NCBI RefSeq assembly: GCF_002847015.1
Contig: NZ_CP025085.1
Span: forward strand, 3,038,001-3,102,000
Direction of reading: 5' to 3'
Length of the DNA: 64,000 nt
DNA from: Prodigiosinella confusarubida
GTDB lineage: Bacteria > Pseudomonadota > Gammaproteobacteria > Enterobacterales > Enterobacteriaceae
Made by a program: the position numbers and the translations under genes. Of this stretch, positions 22,981 to 34,840 are shown in pieces. How positions within the stretch are numbered: position 1 is the stretch's first letter; every line of letters starts with the position of its first letter. The notes under the pieces were generated by a model. It saw only the letters and a list, made by a program, of their open reading frames with translations, was not told where the DNA came from and did not search any database.

Positions 22981-22989
22981 GGAATCATT

Positions 22990-23619
22990 ATGTTGACAAC
23001 CATGCGTCGCCATGCCGTGACGCTGGCGATATTTGCCGCGCTGACCACGGGTCTAACAGCTGTGGTTTACCACCTGACCCAAAACGCCATTTCCCGGCAA
23101 GTGCAGGAACAGCAAAAAATGCTGCTGGATCAGGTGATTCCTGCGACGCTTTATGACAACGATCCTCTGCATGAGTGTTACGTTGTCACTAATGATGCTC
23201 TGGGCAACACCGCCCCCCATCGAGTATTCATCGCCCGTAAGGGTGGCCAACTTATTGCTGCCGCACTGGAGAGCACCGCCCCTGATGGCTACTCTGGTTC
23301 CATTCAATTACTTATTGGCGCTGATTTTCAGGGTACGGTATTAGGCACCCGGGTGATTGAGCAGCATGAAACGCCTGGATTAGGCGATAAAATTGATATT
23401 CACGTCTCGAACTGGATCCTGAGTTTTACTGGCAAAACAGTACAAGGACAAAATGACCCTCGCTGGGCAGTGAAAAAGGATGGCGGGGAGTTTGATCAAT
23501 TTACCGGAGCGACCATCACGCCTCGCGCCGTGGTCAACGCGGTTAAACGCAGCACGTTATTCTTGAAAACATTGCCGCCACGTCTTGCCACCCTTACCCG
23601 CTGTGGAGAAATCCAATGA
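22990..23619 (+). CDS. rsxG: Electron transport complex subunit RsxG (RnfG)
   Basis: This 209-residue subunit has one N-terminal membrane helix ([20 protein letters not shown]) and a periplasmic FMN-binding domain. The flavin is attached at the threonine of [16 protein letters not shown] near residue 178. The segment ETPGLGDKI is the other conserved motif. It overlaps rsxE by four bases (ATGA). Confidence 0.97.
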   Translation: MLTTMRRHAVTLAIFAALTTGLTAVVYHLTQNAISRQVQEQQKMLLDQVIPATLYDNDPLHECYVVTNDALGNTAPHRVFIARKGGQLIAAALESTAPDGYSGSIQLLIGADFQGTVLGTRVIEQHETPGLGDKIDIHVSNWILSFTGKTVQGQNDPRWAVKKDGGEFDQFTGATITPRAVVNAVKRSTLFLKTLPPRLATLTRCGEIQ

Positions 23620-24311
23620 GTGATCCCAGAGAACTTTTTATACAAGGATTATGGAAAAACAACTCTGCATTGGTGCAATTGCTGGGGTTATGTCCGCTGT
23701 TAGCCGTTTCCTCCACCGTCACCAATGCACTGGGGTTGGGGTTAGCGACAACACTGGTTCTGCTGTGTACCAACGTTGCGGTATCGGCACTGCGCCGCTG
23801 GGTTCCGGCAGAAGTCAGGATCCCTATTTATGTGATGATTATTGCTTCGGTAGTCAGTGTGGTACAGATGCTGATCAACGCCTATGCGTATGGCCTGTAT
23901 CAATCACTGGGGATTTTTATTCCCTTGATCGTCACCAACTGTATCGTCATTGGTCGTGCTGAAACATTTGCTTCTCGGAATCCCATAATACCTTCGGCGC
24001 TGGATGGATTAGCGATGGGACTAGGCGCCACCGGAGCCCTCCTCGTGCTGGGAGCCATGCGTGAGATTTTAGGCAATGGTACGGTGTTTGATGGGGCCGA
24101 TCGCCTGTTAGGGAGCTGGGCCAGCGTATTGCGTGTCGAGGTGATCCACCTTGACTCTCCATTCCTACTGATGATCCTTCCACCCGGTGCGTTTATTGGT
24201 CTGGGGCTGATGCTGGCGGGTAAATACGTAATTGACGAGAAACTCAAACAGCGCCATCAGGCGGTACAACACTCTGCGACATCTTCAAAGGCTGAGGCAA
24301 AATTATCATGA
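23616..24311 (+). CDS. rsxE: Electron transport complex subunit RsxE (RnfE)
   Basis: This 231-residue protein with six membrane helices is homologous to RsxA and completes the complex. [21 protein letters not shown] and [16 protein letters not shown] carry the conserved cysteines of the shared membrane cluster. Its stop overlaps the start of nth (ATGA), so endonuclease III is translationally coupled to the electron transport operon. Confidence 0.97.
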   Translation: MSDPRELFIQGLWKNNSALVQLLGLCPLLAVSSTVTNALGLGLATTLVLLCTNVAVSALRRWVPAEVRIPIYVMIIASVVSVVQMLINAYAYGLYQSLGIFIPLIVTNCIVIGRAETFASRNPIIPSALDGLAMGLGATGALLVLGAMREILGNGTVFDGADRLLGSWASVLRVEVIHLDSPFLLMILPPGAFIGLGLMLAGKYVIDEKLKQRHQAVQHSATSSKAEAKLS

Positions 24312-24943
24312 ACAAGGAAAAGCGGATTACCATTTTAGCTCGACTGCGAGAAAACGATCCTCATCCCACAACAGAGCTTCATTACGCCTCTCCGTTTGAA
24401 TTGCTGATCTCTGTATTACTCTCCGCACAGGCTACCGATGTCAGTGTGAACAAAGCCACGGAAAAACTTTATAAAATTGCCAATACACCACAAGCAATGC
24501 TGGATTTAGGCGTGGATGGAGTCAAAACCTACATCAAAACTATCGGGTTATTTAACAGCAAGGCGGAAAATGTGATAAAAACCTGCCGTATGCTGATAGA
24601 GCATCATCAGGGGCAGGTTCCGGAAGACCGCGCCGCACTTGAAGCTCTGCCCGGCGTAGGTAGAAAGACAGCCAATGTTGTACTGAATACCGCTTTCGGT
24701 TGGCCAACCATTGCCGTCGATACGCACATTTTTCGTGTATGCAACCGAACAGGGTTTGCACCGGGCAAAAATGTCGAACAGGTAGAAGAAAAACTGTTAA
24801 AAGTGGTACCCGCCGAGTTCAGAGTCGACTGCCACCACTGGCTGATTCTGCATGGTCGCTATACCTGTATTGCCCGCAAACCACGCTGTGGTTCTTGTCT
24901 GATTGAAGATCTGTGCGAGTTTAAAGAGAAAACATACGCGTAA
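24308..24943 (+). CDS. nth: Endonuclease III
   Basis: This base-excision repair DNA glycosylase and AP lyase acts on oxidised pyrimidines. The 211-residue protein has the helix-hairpin-helix [12 protein letters not shown] with catalytic Lys120 and the following aspartate in AVDTHIFRV (Asp138). The C-terminal [4Fe-4S] loop has Cys spacing C-x6-C-x2-C-x5-C in the last 25 residues. It is at the end of the rsx operon, as in E. coli. Confidence 0.98.
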   Translation: MNKEKRITILARLRENDPHPTTELHYASPFELLISVLLSAQATDVSVNKATEKLYKIANTPQAMLDLGVDGVKTYIKTIGLFNSKAENVIKTCRMLIEHHQGQVPEDRAALEALPGVGRKTANVVLNTAFGWPTIAVDTHIFRVCNRTGFAPGKNVEQVEEKLLKVVPAEFRVDCHHWLILHGRYTCIARKPRCGSCLIEDLCEFKEKTYA

Positions 24944-25532
24944 CATCGGTTACGCTCCTTTCCTCAACGCATGGCGCATCAAAGCATCGCGTTTTATGAC
25001 CGTCACGTCGTTTTATTTCCTTTTTGTAACTATTACCTAATCAACCAATAATTCTGGTCGATTTATTTTTTTCTATCGTAAATTTAGTCATGAAGTATTG
25101 ATCTAAAACTCTGTTCATTTTTATCCAAAACCGATCACTTTCATTTATTTTAGTTAATTCCGTATGAAATAAGTAAAACAACATATATATCTTGATAACT
25201 ACACATAACTGCCAAATAAATTCCAACATATAGCTAATAGTCAAGATTATTATTCTTAATTAAATTTTACACTGATTGTTTCAATATAAAGATTCAAGTT
25301 AAAACGAAGATACAAAATTAAAATCTACATAACAATTCATTTTTAGTCTTATTACACTGGAAAAACCATGTGTAACCAAACATGTAAAATGACTTGTCTG
25401 TGTCGAGAATAGAGTCAATATAAGCGCCCTTTGTCCTTCTCATAACAACAAAATCAGATACAGAACAGCTGTATCACGCTTGTTATTTTCTCGCTTAAAA
25501 AAACGAGATACCAACAATCAGAGGTTTTTTTA
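24944..25532. other. AT-rich gap between nth and dtpA
   Basis: About 590 bases that become strongly AT-rich from roughly 25010. No credible gene is seen: the only open frame of note (25041-25244, minus) has no ribosome site or recognisable sequence. The region near 25440-25530 presumably holds the dtpA promoter, and GAGG at 25521 is the dtpA ribosome site. In E. coli dtpA is activated by OmpR; no clear OmpR site could be picked out here. Confidence 0.5.
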
Positions 25533-27050
25533 GTGTCTTCAGCAAACAAAAACAACACGCCTTCTGAAAGCGTCAGTATGAATGCGTTCAAACAACCAAA
25601 GGCGTTCTATCTCATTTTCTCTATCGAACTATGGGAGCGTTTTGGCTACTACGGTTTACAAGGCATTATGGCCGTCTATCTGGTCAAAATGCTGGGAATG
25701 TCGGAAACAGATTCCATTACACTGTTTTCTTCGTTCAGCGCCCTGGTTTATGGCTTTATTGCCATTGGTGGCTGGCTGGGAGACAAAGTATTAGGAACCA
25801 AACGCGTCATTGTACTTGGCACAATGACGCTGGCGATAGGTTATGCCATGATCGCCTACTCCGGCCATGATCTATTTTGGGTTTATGCTGGTATGGCAAC
25901 CATTGCGGTGGGTAACGGGCTGTTCAAAGCCAATCCCGCCGCCTTGCTCTCTACCTGTTATGCCAAGGATGATCCACGCCTTGATGGCGCGTTCACCATG
26001 TATTACATGTCGGTGAACATCGGCTCATTCTTTTCCATGCTGGCGACACCTTGGCTGGCGGTACATTATGGCTGGAATGTAGCATTTTCCCTCAGCGTCA
26101 TAGGCATGGTATTAACCCTGGTCAACTTCATGTTCTGCCGTAAGTGGGTGAAAAAATATGGTTCACAGCCCGATTTTGTACCGATCAACATTCGAAAACT
26201 GCTGATGACGCTGGTCGGGATTGTTGCCCTGATCTGTATTTCAGTCTGGCTACTGCATAACCAACTCGTTGCCCGTTGGATGCTGGCTATTATCTCTCTG
26301 GGCATTATCCTGATTTTCGCTAGAGAAACATTCCGCTTGCACGGTACGGCACGTCGCAAAATGATCGTCGCCTTTATATTAATGATTGAAGCCGTCGTAT
26401 TCTTTGTGCTTTATAGCCAGATGCCGACCTCACTTAACTTCTTTGCCATCCGCAATGTTGGGCACTCCATTTTTGGTATTGCCTTTGAACCGGAACAGTA
26501 TCAAGCACTAAATCCGTTCTGGATCATGGTTGCCAGCCCGTTCCTGGCGGCAATATACAATAAAATGGGCGATCATCTGCCTATGCCACACAAGTTCGCT
26601 ATTGGTATGGTGCTCTGTTCCGGCGCATTCCTGGTACTCCCCTGGGGAGCCAGCATGGCCAATGAACAAGGTATTGTTTCGGTTAACTGGCTGATAGCAA
26701 GTTATGCGCTACAAAGTGTGGGTGAGCTGATGATTTCCGGTCTGGGTCTGGCTATGGTGGCACAGTTGGTGCCGCAACGCCTGATGGGGTTCATTATGGG
26801 AGCCTGGTTTTTGACTACGGCGGCGGCGGCGCTGATCGCAGGTAATGTTGCCAACCTGATGGCTGTACCGAAAAATGTGGTGGACGCTCATGAGTCACTG
26901 GCTATCTACAGCCATGTCTTTCTACAGATTGGTATCGTAACCGGCATTATCGCCATACTCATGCTATTGACCGCGCCGAAGCTGACGCGTATGACGCAAG
27001 AAGAACACACCACAGAAATAGCGACTGGTATTATCAACATCACCCAGTAA
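25533..27050 (+). CDS. dtpA: Dipeptide/tripeptide:proton symporter DtpA (TppB)
   Basis: This 505-residue inner-membrane transporter of the POT/PTR family has twelve to fourteen helices and imports di- and tripeptides with H+. The family motif ExxERFxYY is present as [10 protein letters not shown] near residue 35, and the second signature [17 protein letters not shown] is near 130. The start is a GTG at 25533 with GAGG upstream, aligning with the E. coli N-terminus ([20 protein letters not shown]). It is followed by a bidirectional terminator and faces cysB. Confidence 0.97.
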   Translation: MSSANKNNTPSESVSMNAFKQPKAFYLIFSIELWERFGYYGLQGIMAVYLVKMLGMSETDSITLFSSFSALVYGFIAIGGWLGDKVLGTKRVIVLGTMTLAIGYAMIAYSGHDLFWVYAGMATIAVGNGLFKANPAALLSTCYAKDDPRLDGAFTMYYMSVNIGSFFSMLATPWLAVHYGWNVAFSLSVIGMVLTLVNFMFCRKWVKKYGSQPDFVPINIRKLLMTLVGIVALICISVWLLHNQLVARWMLAIISLGIILIFARETFRLHGTARRKMIVAFILMIEAVVFFVLYSQMPTSLNFFAIRNVGHSIFGIAFEPEQYQALNPFWIMVASPFLAAIYNKMGDHLPMPHKFAIGMVLCSGAFLVLPWGASMANEQGIVSVNWLIASYALQSVGELMISGLGLAMVAQLVPQRLMGFIMGAWFLTTAAAALIAGNVANLMAVPKNVVDAHESLAIYSHVFLQIGIVTGIIAILMLLTAPKLTRMTQEEHTTEIATGIINITQ

Positions 27051-27065
27051 AACCTTCTCATATAA

Positions 27066-27095
27066 AAAGCCTGAAATGTATATATCTCAGGCTTT
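27066..27095. terminator. Bidirectional terminator between dtpA and cysB
   Basis: The arms AAAGCCTGA and TCAGGCTTT pair around a 12-base AT-rich loop. T-rich sequence follows on the plus side (CCATTTTTAC) and an A-rich run lies on the other side, so it can serve both convergent genes. Confidence 0.85.
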
Positions 27096-27109
27096 CCATT
27101 TTTACTGCC

Positions 27110-28159
<1,050 letters not shown>

Positions 28160-28346
28160 TCACCCCTAATAAACGGCATATTTTTTCACCATTTAAATGA
28201 CATTTAATCATAAAAATATATTTTATATAACCACTTTCTTTTTCGCCCACAGAGAAACTATCAGTATGAAGAAAGCGTTATATTTCTCTCATGACCCTGG
28301 TAGCGTATTATCACCCTTGACAGATTACACTCACCTTATGCAGATC

Positions 28347-28372
28347 AAAAAAGCCAGCCTAAACAGGCTGGC
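28347..28372 (-). terminator. topA terminator
   Basis: On the minus strand GCCAGCCT pairs with AGGCTGGC around a four-base loop and is followed by six T residues. It lies 54 bases after the topA stop. The rest of the 28085-28425 gap is the AT-rich cysB promoter region; no gene is evident in it. Confidence 0.9.
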
Positions 28373-28425
28373 CATAAAGCATTTGGTTTTATTAACCGGG
28401 ATACCTGAGTCTATCGGCAAAAAAG

Positions 28426-31023
28426 CTATTTCTTTGTCTCAACCCATTTTCCGTCTACATAAAACGCTGACCACCCAGTAGCCTTACCCTCTTTCTCTGA
28501 AGAAACATACTGCTGTTTGGTCTTACGGCTAAAGCGGACCAATGTTTTATTCCCCTCGTTATCCGTTATCGGAGCATCAGCCAGATAACGTAGTTTCTCC
28601 GGCAACCGATCTTTGAAACGAAACAGCTCTTCGACCAATGGTGCCCTCGTCTCACGAGATTTCGGGAACGTATTGGCGGCCAGAAAAACACCCGCAGCAC
28701 CATCACGTAGTACGAAATAAGCATCGGATTTTTCACAAGCCAATTCAGGCAGCGGTACAGGATCTTCCTTCGGCGGAGCAACCTCACCACTGCGCAAAAT
28801 CTTGCGGGTATTACCGCAGCTCTCATTCGTACACGCCATATACTTACCAAAACGCCCCATCTTCAGATGCATTTCCGAACCACACTTCTCGCACTCCACC
28901 ACTGGGCCATCATAGCCTTTGAGACGAAACTCGCCGTTTTCTATTTCATAGCCATCACAAGATGGATTATTACCGCAGACATGCAGCTTACGCTGATTGT
29001 CGATCAGATAACTATCCATAGCAGTGCCACACTTCGGACAACGACGGCGAGCACGCAGTGCATTGGTTTCGGCTTCATCACCTTCCAGTATGTTCAGCAC
29101 TTCAGCTTCTGGAATCAGATTGATGGTGGTTTTGCAGCGTTCTTTTGGCGGTAGAGCGTAACCTGAGCACCCCAGAAAAACGCCCGTACTGGCGGTACGA
29201 ATCCCCATCTTGCGACCACAGGTCGGGCAATCGATGCTGGTCAGCACCATCAGATTGGGTCGCATTCCCCCCGCTTCTGGTTCCTGCTCAGCGGTTTCCA
29301 GTTGCTGGCTGAACTCGGCGAAAAACTCGTCCAACACGGCTTTCCATGCCGCCTGATTGTTCGCGACCTGGTCTAAGCTACTCTCCATGCGAGCAGTAAA
29401 ATCATAGCTCATCAGCTCGCGAAAATTATCTTCCAAACGGTCAGTAACAATTTCCCCCATTTTTTCGGCATAGAAACGACGGTTTTCAACCCGCACATAA
29501 CCACGATCCTGAATGGTGGAAATTATTGATGCATAAGTGGAAGGACGGCCAATGCCACGTTTTTCCAATTCCTTCACCAAAGACGCTTCACTGTAACGCG
29601 CAGATGGCTTGGTAAAGTGCTGGCTTGGTAACAGTTTTTCTAACGTCAGTGTTTCGCCCACCTCAACGGATGGCAATGTACGATCTTCATCACCTTTGCG
29701 TAACGCCGGAATCACTTTGGTCCAGCCATCAAAACGCAAAGTACGGCCTTTGGCACGAAGCTGGTAATCATCGGCTTTCACCACCAGCGTGGTGGAGTCG
29801 TACTGTGCAGGCGTCATCTGACAGGCCAAAAACTGACGCCAGATCAGCTGATACAATTTCTGGGCATCCGCTTCCATATCTTTCAGTTGTTCAGACAAAA
29901 CCTTGACATCTGAAGGACGGATTGCTTCATGAGCTTCCTGCGAATTCTCTTTACTGCTGTAAAAATTCGGCGACTCAGGCAAATAACGCTGACCGAATTC
30001 GTCGCTGATATATCCGCGCACCATATTCAACGCATCCTGACTCAGGTTAGTCGAGTCAGTACGCATATAGGTGATATAACCCGCTTCATATAAGCGTTGG
30101 GCCATCATCATGGTTTTCTTGACGCCAAAGCCCAAACGGGTACTGGCTGCCTGCTGAAGCGTCGATGTAATAAAAGGAGCGCCAGGCTTACTACTGGTCG
30201 GTTTATCTTCACGCTCAGCCACGACATAACGGGCTTTTTCCAACAAACTGACGGCCGACTGCGTCTGGACCTGATTGACTGGCTTAAACGGTTTTCCGTT
30301 ATGGTGCGTTACCTGCATTTGCAGCATGATGTCATGGGCCGTTTGCATCTCGGCGTGAAGTTCCCAGTATTCTTCTGGGACAAACGCCTTTATTTCTCGC
30401 TCACGATCCACCACCAAACGCACAGCCACTGACTGCACACGTCCCGCCGATAACCCTCGGGCAATTTTCTTCCATAGCAAAGGCGATACCATGTAGCCTA
30501 CGACCCGATCCATAAAGCGACGGGCCTGTTGGGCATTAACACGATCGATGTTCAACTCTCCAGGGTTTTTAAATGCCTGCTGGATCGCATTTTTGGTGAT
30601 TTCGTTGAACACCACACGACTGAACCGTTTTTCATCCCCACCAATTATTTCCCGCAGGTGCCACGCAATGGCTTCCCCTTCGCGGTCAAGGTCGGTAGCG
30701 AGATAAACATGGTCTGCTTGTTCTGCCAATGTCTTCAGCTCAGAGACGACCTTTTCCTTGCCCGGCAGGATTTCATAATTCGCATCCCAACCGTGATAAG
30801 GATCGACCCCCATTCGGTTGACCAGCGCCGATTTTTCATCTTTTTTGACGGCTTTTTTAGTTTTGCCGTTGGTTGAGTCCGAACTCTTCTTACTACCGGA
30901 GCCACTGGTTGGCAAATCGCGCACATGACCGACGCTGGATTTCACCACGTAGTCATTGCCTAGATATTTATTGATCGTTTTGGCTTTTGCCGGGGACTCA
31001 ACTATGACGAGAGCTTTACCCAT
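28426..31023 (-). CDS. topA: DNA topoisomerase I
   Basis: This type IA topoisomerase relaxes negative supercoils. The 865-residue protein is as long as in E. coli. The Toprim domain begins [20 protein letters not shown], with the acidic [13 protein letters not shown] near 110. The catalytic tyrosine lies in [14 protein letters not shown] near residue 319. The C-terminal part has three four-cysteine zinc ribbons: CPTCGRKMG with a later [12 protein letters not shown] with CGNNPSC, and [10 protein letters not shown] with CTNESC, followed by ribbon-like domains without cysteines. It is divergent from yciN. Confidence 0.98.
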   Translation of the reverse strand: MGKALVIVESPAKAKTINKYLGNDYVVKSSVGHVRDLPTSGSGSKKSSDSTNGKTKKAVKKDEKSALVNRMGVDPYHGWDANYEILPGKEKVVSELKTLAEQADHVYLATDLDREGEAIAWHLREIIGGDEKRFSRVVFNEITKNAIQQAFKNPGELNIDRVNAQQARRFMDRVVGYMVSPLLWKKIARGLSAGRVQSVAVRLVVDREREIKAFVPEEYWELHAEMQTAHDIMLQMQVTHHNGKPFKPVNQVQTQSAVSLLEKARYVVAEREDKPTSSKPGAPFITSTLQQAASTRLGFGVKKTMMMAQRLYEAGYITYMRTDSTNLSQDALNMVRGYISDEFGQRYLPESPNFYSSKENSQEAHEAIRPSDVKVLSEQLKDMEADAQKLYQLIWRQFLACQMTPAQYDSTTLVVKADDYQLRAKGRTLRFDGWTKVIPALRKGDEDRTLPSVEVGETLTLEKLLPSQHFTKPSARYSEASLVKELEKRGIGRPSTYASIISTIQDRGYVRVENRRFYAEKMGEIVTDRLEDNFRELMSYDFTARMESSLDQVANNQAAWKAVLDEFFAEFSQQLETAEQEPEAGGMRPNLMVLTSIDCPTCGRKMGIRTASTGVFLGCSGYALPPKERCKTTINLIPEAEVLNILEGDEAETNALRARRRCPKCGTAMDSYLIDNQRKLHVCGNNPSCDGYEIENGEFRLKGYDGPVVECEKCGSEMHLKMGRFGKYMACTNESCGNTRKILRSGEVAPPKEDPVPLPELACEKSDAYFVLRDGAAGVFLAANTFPKSRETRAPLVEELFRFKDRLPEKLRYLADAPITDNEGNKTLVRFSRKTKQQYVSSEKEGKATGWSAFYVDGKWVETKK

Positions 31024-31455
31024 ATTTATGGTTACCTACTGAATTCTTTAAAAAAGTAAAAATCTTCGCAGGCATCTATCGCTACTTTCAGCATCAGATG
31101 CTCAATTAGCCGCCTGTTACGGGAAAATCGTTCTGTTATCGTGGTATCAGGCCGGATATCACCGTCTACCTTACCGCAACGCTATGATCTATCTGTGGTA
31201 TTCATTTACTACATTGTAGTCACAAACAAACGCAGGCAGCTATGGTGTAAAGAAATTATTCCGCTGACTATACAAAATCCCACACTCTACCTGATAAATA
31301 ACGTCACGCAACCTAATTAGCATATCTCGCTCTTTTCACTGATGAAGAGACTAAGCAGTATCGGCAGATTGTATGAAAAAATGTAGTCCAATTGCGGGAA
31401 AGTCACGTCAGGCAGTACAATGCCCTGAAGATTGTTGATGCAGGAGTATGAGCAC
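31024..31455. other. topA-yciN divergent intergenic region
   Basis: About 430 bases with no credible gene; a 70-codon open frame at 31317-31529 runs antisense into yciN and looks spurious. The region should hold the topA promoters (multiple and supercoiling-sensitive in E. coli) and the yciN promoter; no single promoter stands out well enough to call. CAGGAG at 31441 is the yciN ribosome site. Confidence 0.5.
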
Positions 31456-31725
31456 ATGTCCGATTTTATACACTCAAATGAAGAAAAAATATCGATCGAT
31501 CGCCAGGCACTACTGACTGAAGCCAACATGCTGATAAAAAATCATGACGATTATCTGCATGGTATGGAGGCCAACGACGTGGAGCAGAAAAATGGCATAC
31601 TGATTTTTCGCGGTGAGTATTTTCTCGACCAGGATGGACTACCGACACTGAAAACTACGGCCGTATTTAATATGTTTAAACATCTGGCTCATGTGCTGTC
31701 GGAGAAGTATTACCTTGCGGATTAA
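31456..31725 (+). CDS. yciN: Conserved small protein YciN
   Basis: This 89-residue cytoplasmic protein matches E. coli YciN (83 residues) in the segments [20 protein letters not shown] and the very conserved end [19 protein letters not shown]-type (here [19 protein letters not shown]). Function is unknown. The ATG at 31456 follows AGGAG by nine bases; the N-terminus differs from E. coli by a few extra residues. An unrelated methyltransferase gene follows 27 bases later, between yciN and sohB, which is not the E. coli arrangement. Confidence 0.9.
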   Translation: MSDFIHSNEEKISIDRQALLTEANMLIKNHDDYLHGMEANDVEQKNGILIFRGEYFLDQDGLPTLKTTAVFNMFKHLAHVLSEKYYLAD

Positions 31726-31752
31726 AGAAAGTTGACGCTATGAACAGTGACA

Positions 31753-32430
31753 ATGTCTATTTATGAGCGGCTTTACCAGACATTAAAAAGTAAGGGTGAC
31801 CCGGCCTGGACCGGCGCAGGTTACGAGAGGGCCTGGCATTATCTGACAGCCACGATACAAACTTTGCAACAGGCTGGCATTATACCTGCGCCCGGTTCCA
31901 CCTGTCTTGAACTGGGATGCGGCAATGGTGCCATGGTATCATTGTTGCTGGCCCGGCAAGGGTATCTGGTTGATGGTGTGGATATTTCACCTACCGCAAT
32001 TACCTGGGCGCAGGAGAAATTTTCCGCCGAAGGCCTGATTGGTCGTTTTCAACAAGGGGATGTTTGCGTGCTGGATAACTATGCTTCCCAACAATTCATG
32101 GTGGTCTACGACGGCAGTTGTATCCACTGCCTGATTGGGGAACAACGGCCACGTTGCTTCAGCCAAATTAAGCGCGTCCTCAAATCCGACGGGATATTCA
32201 TCGTCAGCAGCATGTGTGGAGAACCCAAAAGACCGCAGGACCGTGAAAATTATGATGCGGAACACTATCAGCTCAGGAAAGAGGGCCAACCCTGGCGAAC
32301 GCTTATGCCTTTGCCATTGTTACGAAAAGAACTGGCTGAACATGGTTTTGAGGTATTCCATGAATCGGTCAATGATAACCCATGGTGGAACCATGCGACG
32401 CTTTGCTGCCGTATATTGGACAAAACCTGA
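31753..32430 (+). CDS. SAM-dependent methyltransferase, class I
   Basis: This 225-residue protein has a Rossmann-type methyltransferase core. Motif I reads CLELGCGNGAMVSLLLARQG near residue 50, motif II is YLVDGVDISPTAITWA with the acidic residue that binds the SAM ribose, and motif IV is VVYDGSCIHCLIG. Resemblance to ubiquinone/thiopurine-type small-molecule methyltransferases is only general, and the substrate cannot be named. The ATG at 31753 is two codons inside a GTG at 31747; the ribosome site is weak for both, so translation may depend on yciN, whose stop is 27 bases upstream. It seems to be an addition to the conserved topA-sohB neighbourhood. Confidence 0.85.
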   Translation: MSIYERLYQTLKSKGDPAWTGAGYERAWHYLTATIQTLQQAGIIPAPGSTCLELGCGNGAMVSLLLARQGYLVDGVDISPTAITWAQEKFSAEGLIGRFQQGDVCVLDNYASQQFMVVYDGSCIHCLIGEQRPRCFSQIKRVLKSDGIFIVSSMCGEPKRPQDRENYDAEHYQLRKEGQPWRTLMPLPLLRKELAEHGFEVFHESVNDNPWWNHATLCCRILDKT

Positions 32431-32567
32431 GGGAACGTGTTAATTAACACTCTACTCCACGTCCACCCAGTTTCAATACTGACAATATATGATTATGGTG
32501 AGCAATAATTTGCTCAAAAGAGACTCCTCTCCCGCTACAGGTCGAATCGTCAACACCCTTTAAGACA

Positions 32568-32650
32568 AAAAAATCCCGCCTGATATTGATAGCCCTTTGC
32601 AGAGTTGTCAGTTATCCAACTCTTGTGGGCCTTGCAAAACGGCGGGCCTT
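32568..32650 (-). terminator. Nested-stem terminator-like element behind sohB
   Basis: On the minus strand, an outer stem CCCGCC/GGCGGG (32641-32646 with 32575-32580) encloses a GCCC/GGGC step and an inner seven-base stem AGAGTTG/CAACTCT, and ends in a run of seven T residues (32568-32574 region). It starts about 25 bases after the sohB stop. A stem this long and interrupted is unusual for a plain intrinsic terminator, so a terminator carrying a processed small RNA is possible. On the plus strand it has only a weak T-run and would lie behind the methyltransferase gene. Confidence 0.7.
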
Positions 32651-32670
32651 TTCATTAACAATCGATTCAG

Positions 32671-33717
32671 TTACAACCGCGGCTGGTTCCCCCGCTGCCA
32701 CCAGCGCAACATCATTCTCTCTATCGTGTCCCCGGTGCTACCTGTCAATCGATCAATCAGGCGTTTACGGCGGGTATAACGCACGGACAACACCTCATGT
32801 GTGGCAATTTCCGCAATCAGTAAATCGTCGCTGGTACCAATGGCATCAACCAATCCCAGATCTCTCGCCTGTGATCCAAACCAATGCTCCCCTGTCGCCA
32901 CCGCATCAATATCCAGTGAAGGGCGCATTTGTTGAACAAACTGTTTGAACAACTGATGAGTTGCATTCAGCTCCTCGCGAAATTTCTCACGTCCTGCTTC
33001 CGTGTTTTCGCCAAATAGCGTCAATGTCCGTTTATATTCGCCAGCCGTATGTAACTCGACATCAATGTCTTTATTTTTCAACAGCCGGTTGAAATTAGGG
33101 ATCTGTGCTACAACACCAATGGAACCCACAATAGCAAACGGGGCTGCAACAATGCGATCCGCCACGCAAGCCATCATATAGCCGCCGCTGGCAGCCACTT
33201 TATCCACTGCCACGGTAAGACGGATCCCGCCCTGGCGTAAACGCTGTAACTGAGATGCAGCCAACCCATAACCGTGAACCACACCGCCAGGACTTTCAAG
33301 ACGCAACAAGACCTCATCTTCCGTTCTGGCTACTGCCAGAATGGCGGAAACCTCTTCTCGCAGTGAACTGACTTCGCCAGCATCCATACTGCCATTAAAA
33401 TCAAGGACGTAAAGACAGGGTTTGATCGCTTTCGTATCCCCCCTTTTAACGCGCTGCTTTTCCTGTTTAGCGGTTTCCTTTTCCTCTTTTTTATTTTTCT
33501 TCAACAACACCTTGCGTTCAGCATCGCTTATCGCAGCCGCTTGCATATCCCGCTGCATTTCGCGATATTGCTCACCCAGATTAACGACCTGTAACTCACC
33601 TTTACGCTGGCGTTTACGTTGGGTCATACTGAATATCAACACCACCAATACGCCGATTGCGACGACGATGGTCAGGATTTCTGCCAGGAATAAACCATAC
33701 TGAGAAAGTAACTCCAC
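32671..33717 (-). CDS. sohB: Inner-membrane peptidase SohB (S49 family)
   Basis: This putative signal-peptide-peptidase-like protease has an N-terminal membrane anchor (YGLFLAEILTIVVAIGVLVVLIF) followed by a charged linker and the S49 core. The catalytic serine is in AASGGYMMACVADRIVA near residue 180 and the general-base lysine in the later EYKRTLTLFGENTE segment. The start is taken as the GTG at 33717 (VELLSQYGLF), which has GAAGG upstream and matches the E. coli start; the ATG at 33732 would add five residues. It is a single gene divergent from yciK, ending in an elaborate hairpin. Confidence 0.93.
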   Translation of the reverse strand: MELLSQYGLFLAEILTIVVAIGVLVVLIFSMTQRKRQRKGELQVVNLGEQYREMQRDMQAAAISDAERKVLLKKNKKEEKETAKQEKQRVKRGDTKAIKPCLYVLDFNGSMDAGEVSSLREEVSAILAVARTEDEVLLRLESPGGVVHGYGLAASQLQRLRQGGIRLTVAVDKVAASGGYMMACVADRIVAAPFAIVGSIGVVAQIPNFNRLLKNKDIDVELHTAGEYKRTLTLFGENTEAGREKFREELNATHQLFKQFVQQMRPSLDIDAVATGEHWFGSQARDLGLVDAIGTSDDLLIAEIATHEVLSVRYTRRKRLIDRLTGSTGDTIERMMLRWWQRGNQPRL

Positions 33718-34034
33718 AAATACCGCCTTCATTGACCAAATTATGAATATAATCTTGATTATTAACTAACTACAACATTGCGTACGTTGTACGCTGTCTC
33801 TATAACGTAACGTATGGCGCGACCAATGGCGATGATCTTCATGCTTAATCCATACTTTCCGCTACTTTTTGTGACGCAGTTTGAGGTAAATCGCCGCAGT
33901 CTCATTGAAACCCCTTATTGTTTCAGGCATAAAAAACCATTATTGCCTTTTCTATTATCAGGTTGTTCACCTGAGTAAAGACAATAGACAACCTGAAAAT
34001 CGGCATGCCACAGCCAAGGCAAGAGGATATTGCT

Positions 34035-34796
34035 GTGTATTACACACCTAAAAAAGACCTTTTAAAACGAAGAATTATATTAGTTACCGGTGCTGGAGAC
34101 GGTATTGGACGAGAGGCTGCACTCACCTATGCTCGTTTTGGTGCCCACATGGTTTTGTTGGGCAGGACAGAAAGTAAGCTACATGATGTAAAACGACAGA
34201 TTGAGCAAGAGTGTGGTACGTCGTCGTTGGTAATCCCCTGCGATATGCTGACAACCACTTCAGAGCAATTTTTCTTGATAGCAGAACAGATGTCTCAGTC
34301 CATTCCTCAACTTGATGGTGTGCTGCATAATGCTGGTCTGCTAGGTGATATTGCTTTAATGGCGGATCAATCAGTGGAGCATTGGCATCAGGTAATGCAC
34401 GTCAACGTCAACGCAACATTCATGCTTACCCAGGCATTGTTGCCGTTATTACTAAAGTCCCCGAGCGCCTCATTGGTATTCACCAGTTCAAGCGTAGGCC
34501 GTCAGGGACGTTCCGGCTGGGGAGCCTATGCAGTTTCGAAATTCGCTACTGAGGGAATGATGCAGGTACTGGCAGAAGAGTATCGCCACAAAAATCTGCG
34601 AGTGAACTGTATTAATCCCGGCGGCACTCGTACCGCTATGCGCGCAGCTGCTTTTCCGAATGAAGACCCGGACAAGCTCAAAACACCAGCGGATATTATG
34701 CCGCTTTATCTTTATTTGATGGGTGATGACAGCCGACGTAAAACAGGAATCAGTTTTGACGCCCAACCCGGTAAAAAACCGGGGACCGTCGACTAA
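34035..34796 (+). CDS. yciK: Short-chain dehydrogenase/reductase YciK
   Basis: This 253-residue classical SDR has the cofactor site VTGAGDGIGREAALTYARFG, the NAG motif in LHNAGLLGD, catalytic Ser in VFTSSSVGRQGR and the YxxxK pair in GAYAVSKFA. The substrate is not known. A GTG at 34035 is chosen as start because AAGAGGA is seven bases upstream and it aligns with the E. coli start; an ATG at 34005 would add ten residues. btuR follows after 44 bases, the same pairing as in E. coli. Confidence 0.94.
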   Translation: MYYTPKKDLLKRRIILVTGAGDGIGREAALTYARFGAHMVLLGRTESKLHDVKRQIEQECGTSSLVIPCDMLTTTSEQFFLIAEQMSQSIPQLDGVLHNAGLLGDIALMADQSVEHWHQVMHVNVNATFMLTQALLPLLLKSPSASLVFTSSSVGRQGRSGWGAYAVSKFATEGMMQVLAEEYRHKNLRVNCINPGGTRTAMRAAAFPNEDPDKLKTPADIMPLYLYLMGDDSRRKTGISFDAQPGKKPGTVD

Positions 34797-34840
34797 TTGC
34801 GACATCCCACACCATAAATAAGCACTGGGGAAACCCCGAC

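Noticed and set aside
25041-25244. 67-codon open frame on the minus strand between nth and dtpA
   Set aside because: It lies in very AT-rich DNA, has no ribosome site and no recognisable sequence; chance open frame.
28197-28481. 94-codon open frame on the plus strand between cysB and topA
   Set aside because: It runs over the topA terminator and into the topA coding end, with no family resemblance.
31024-31455. tRNA or other structural RNA gene in the topA-yciN gap
   Set aside because: No cloverleaf or conserved TTCGA-type loop was found.
31317-31529. 70-codon open frame antisense to yciN
   Set aside because: It overlaps the well supported yciN gene and has no ribosome site.
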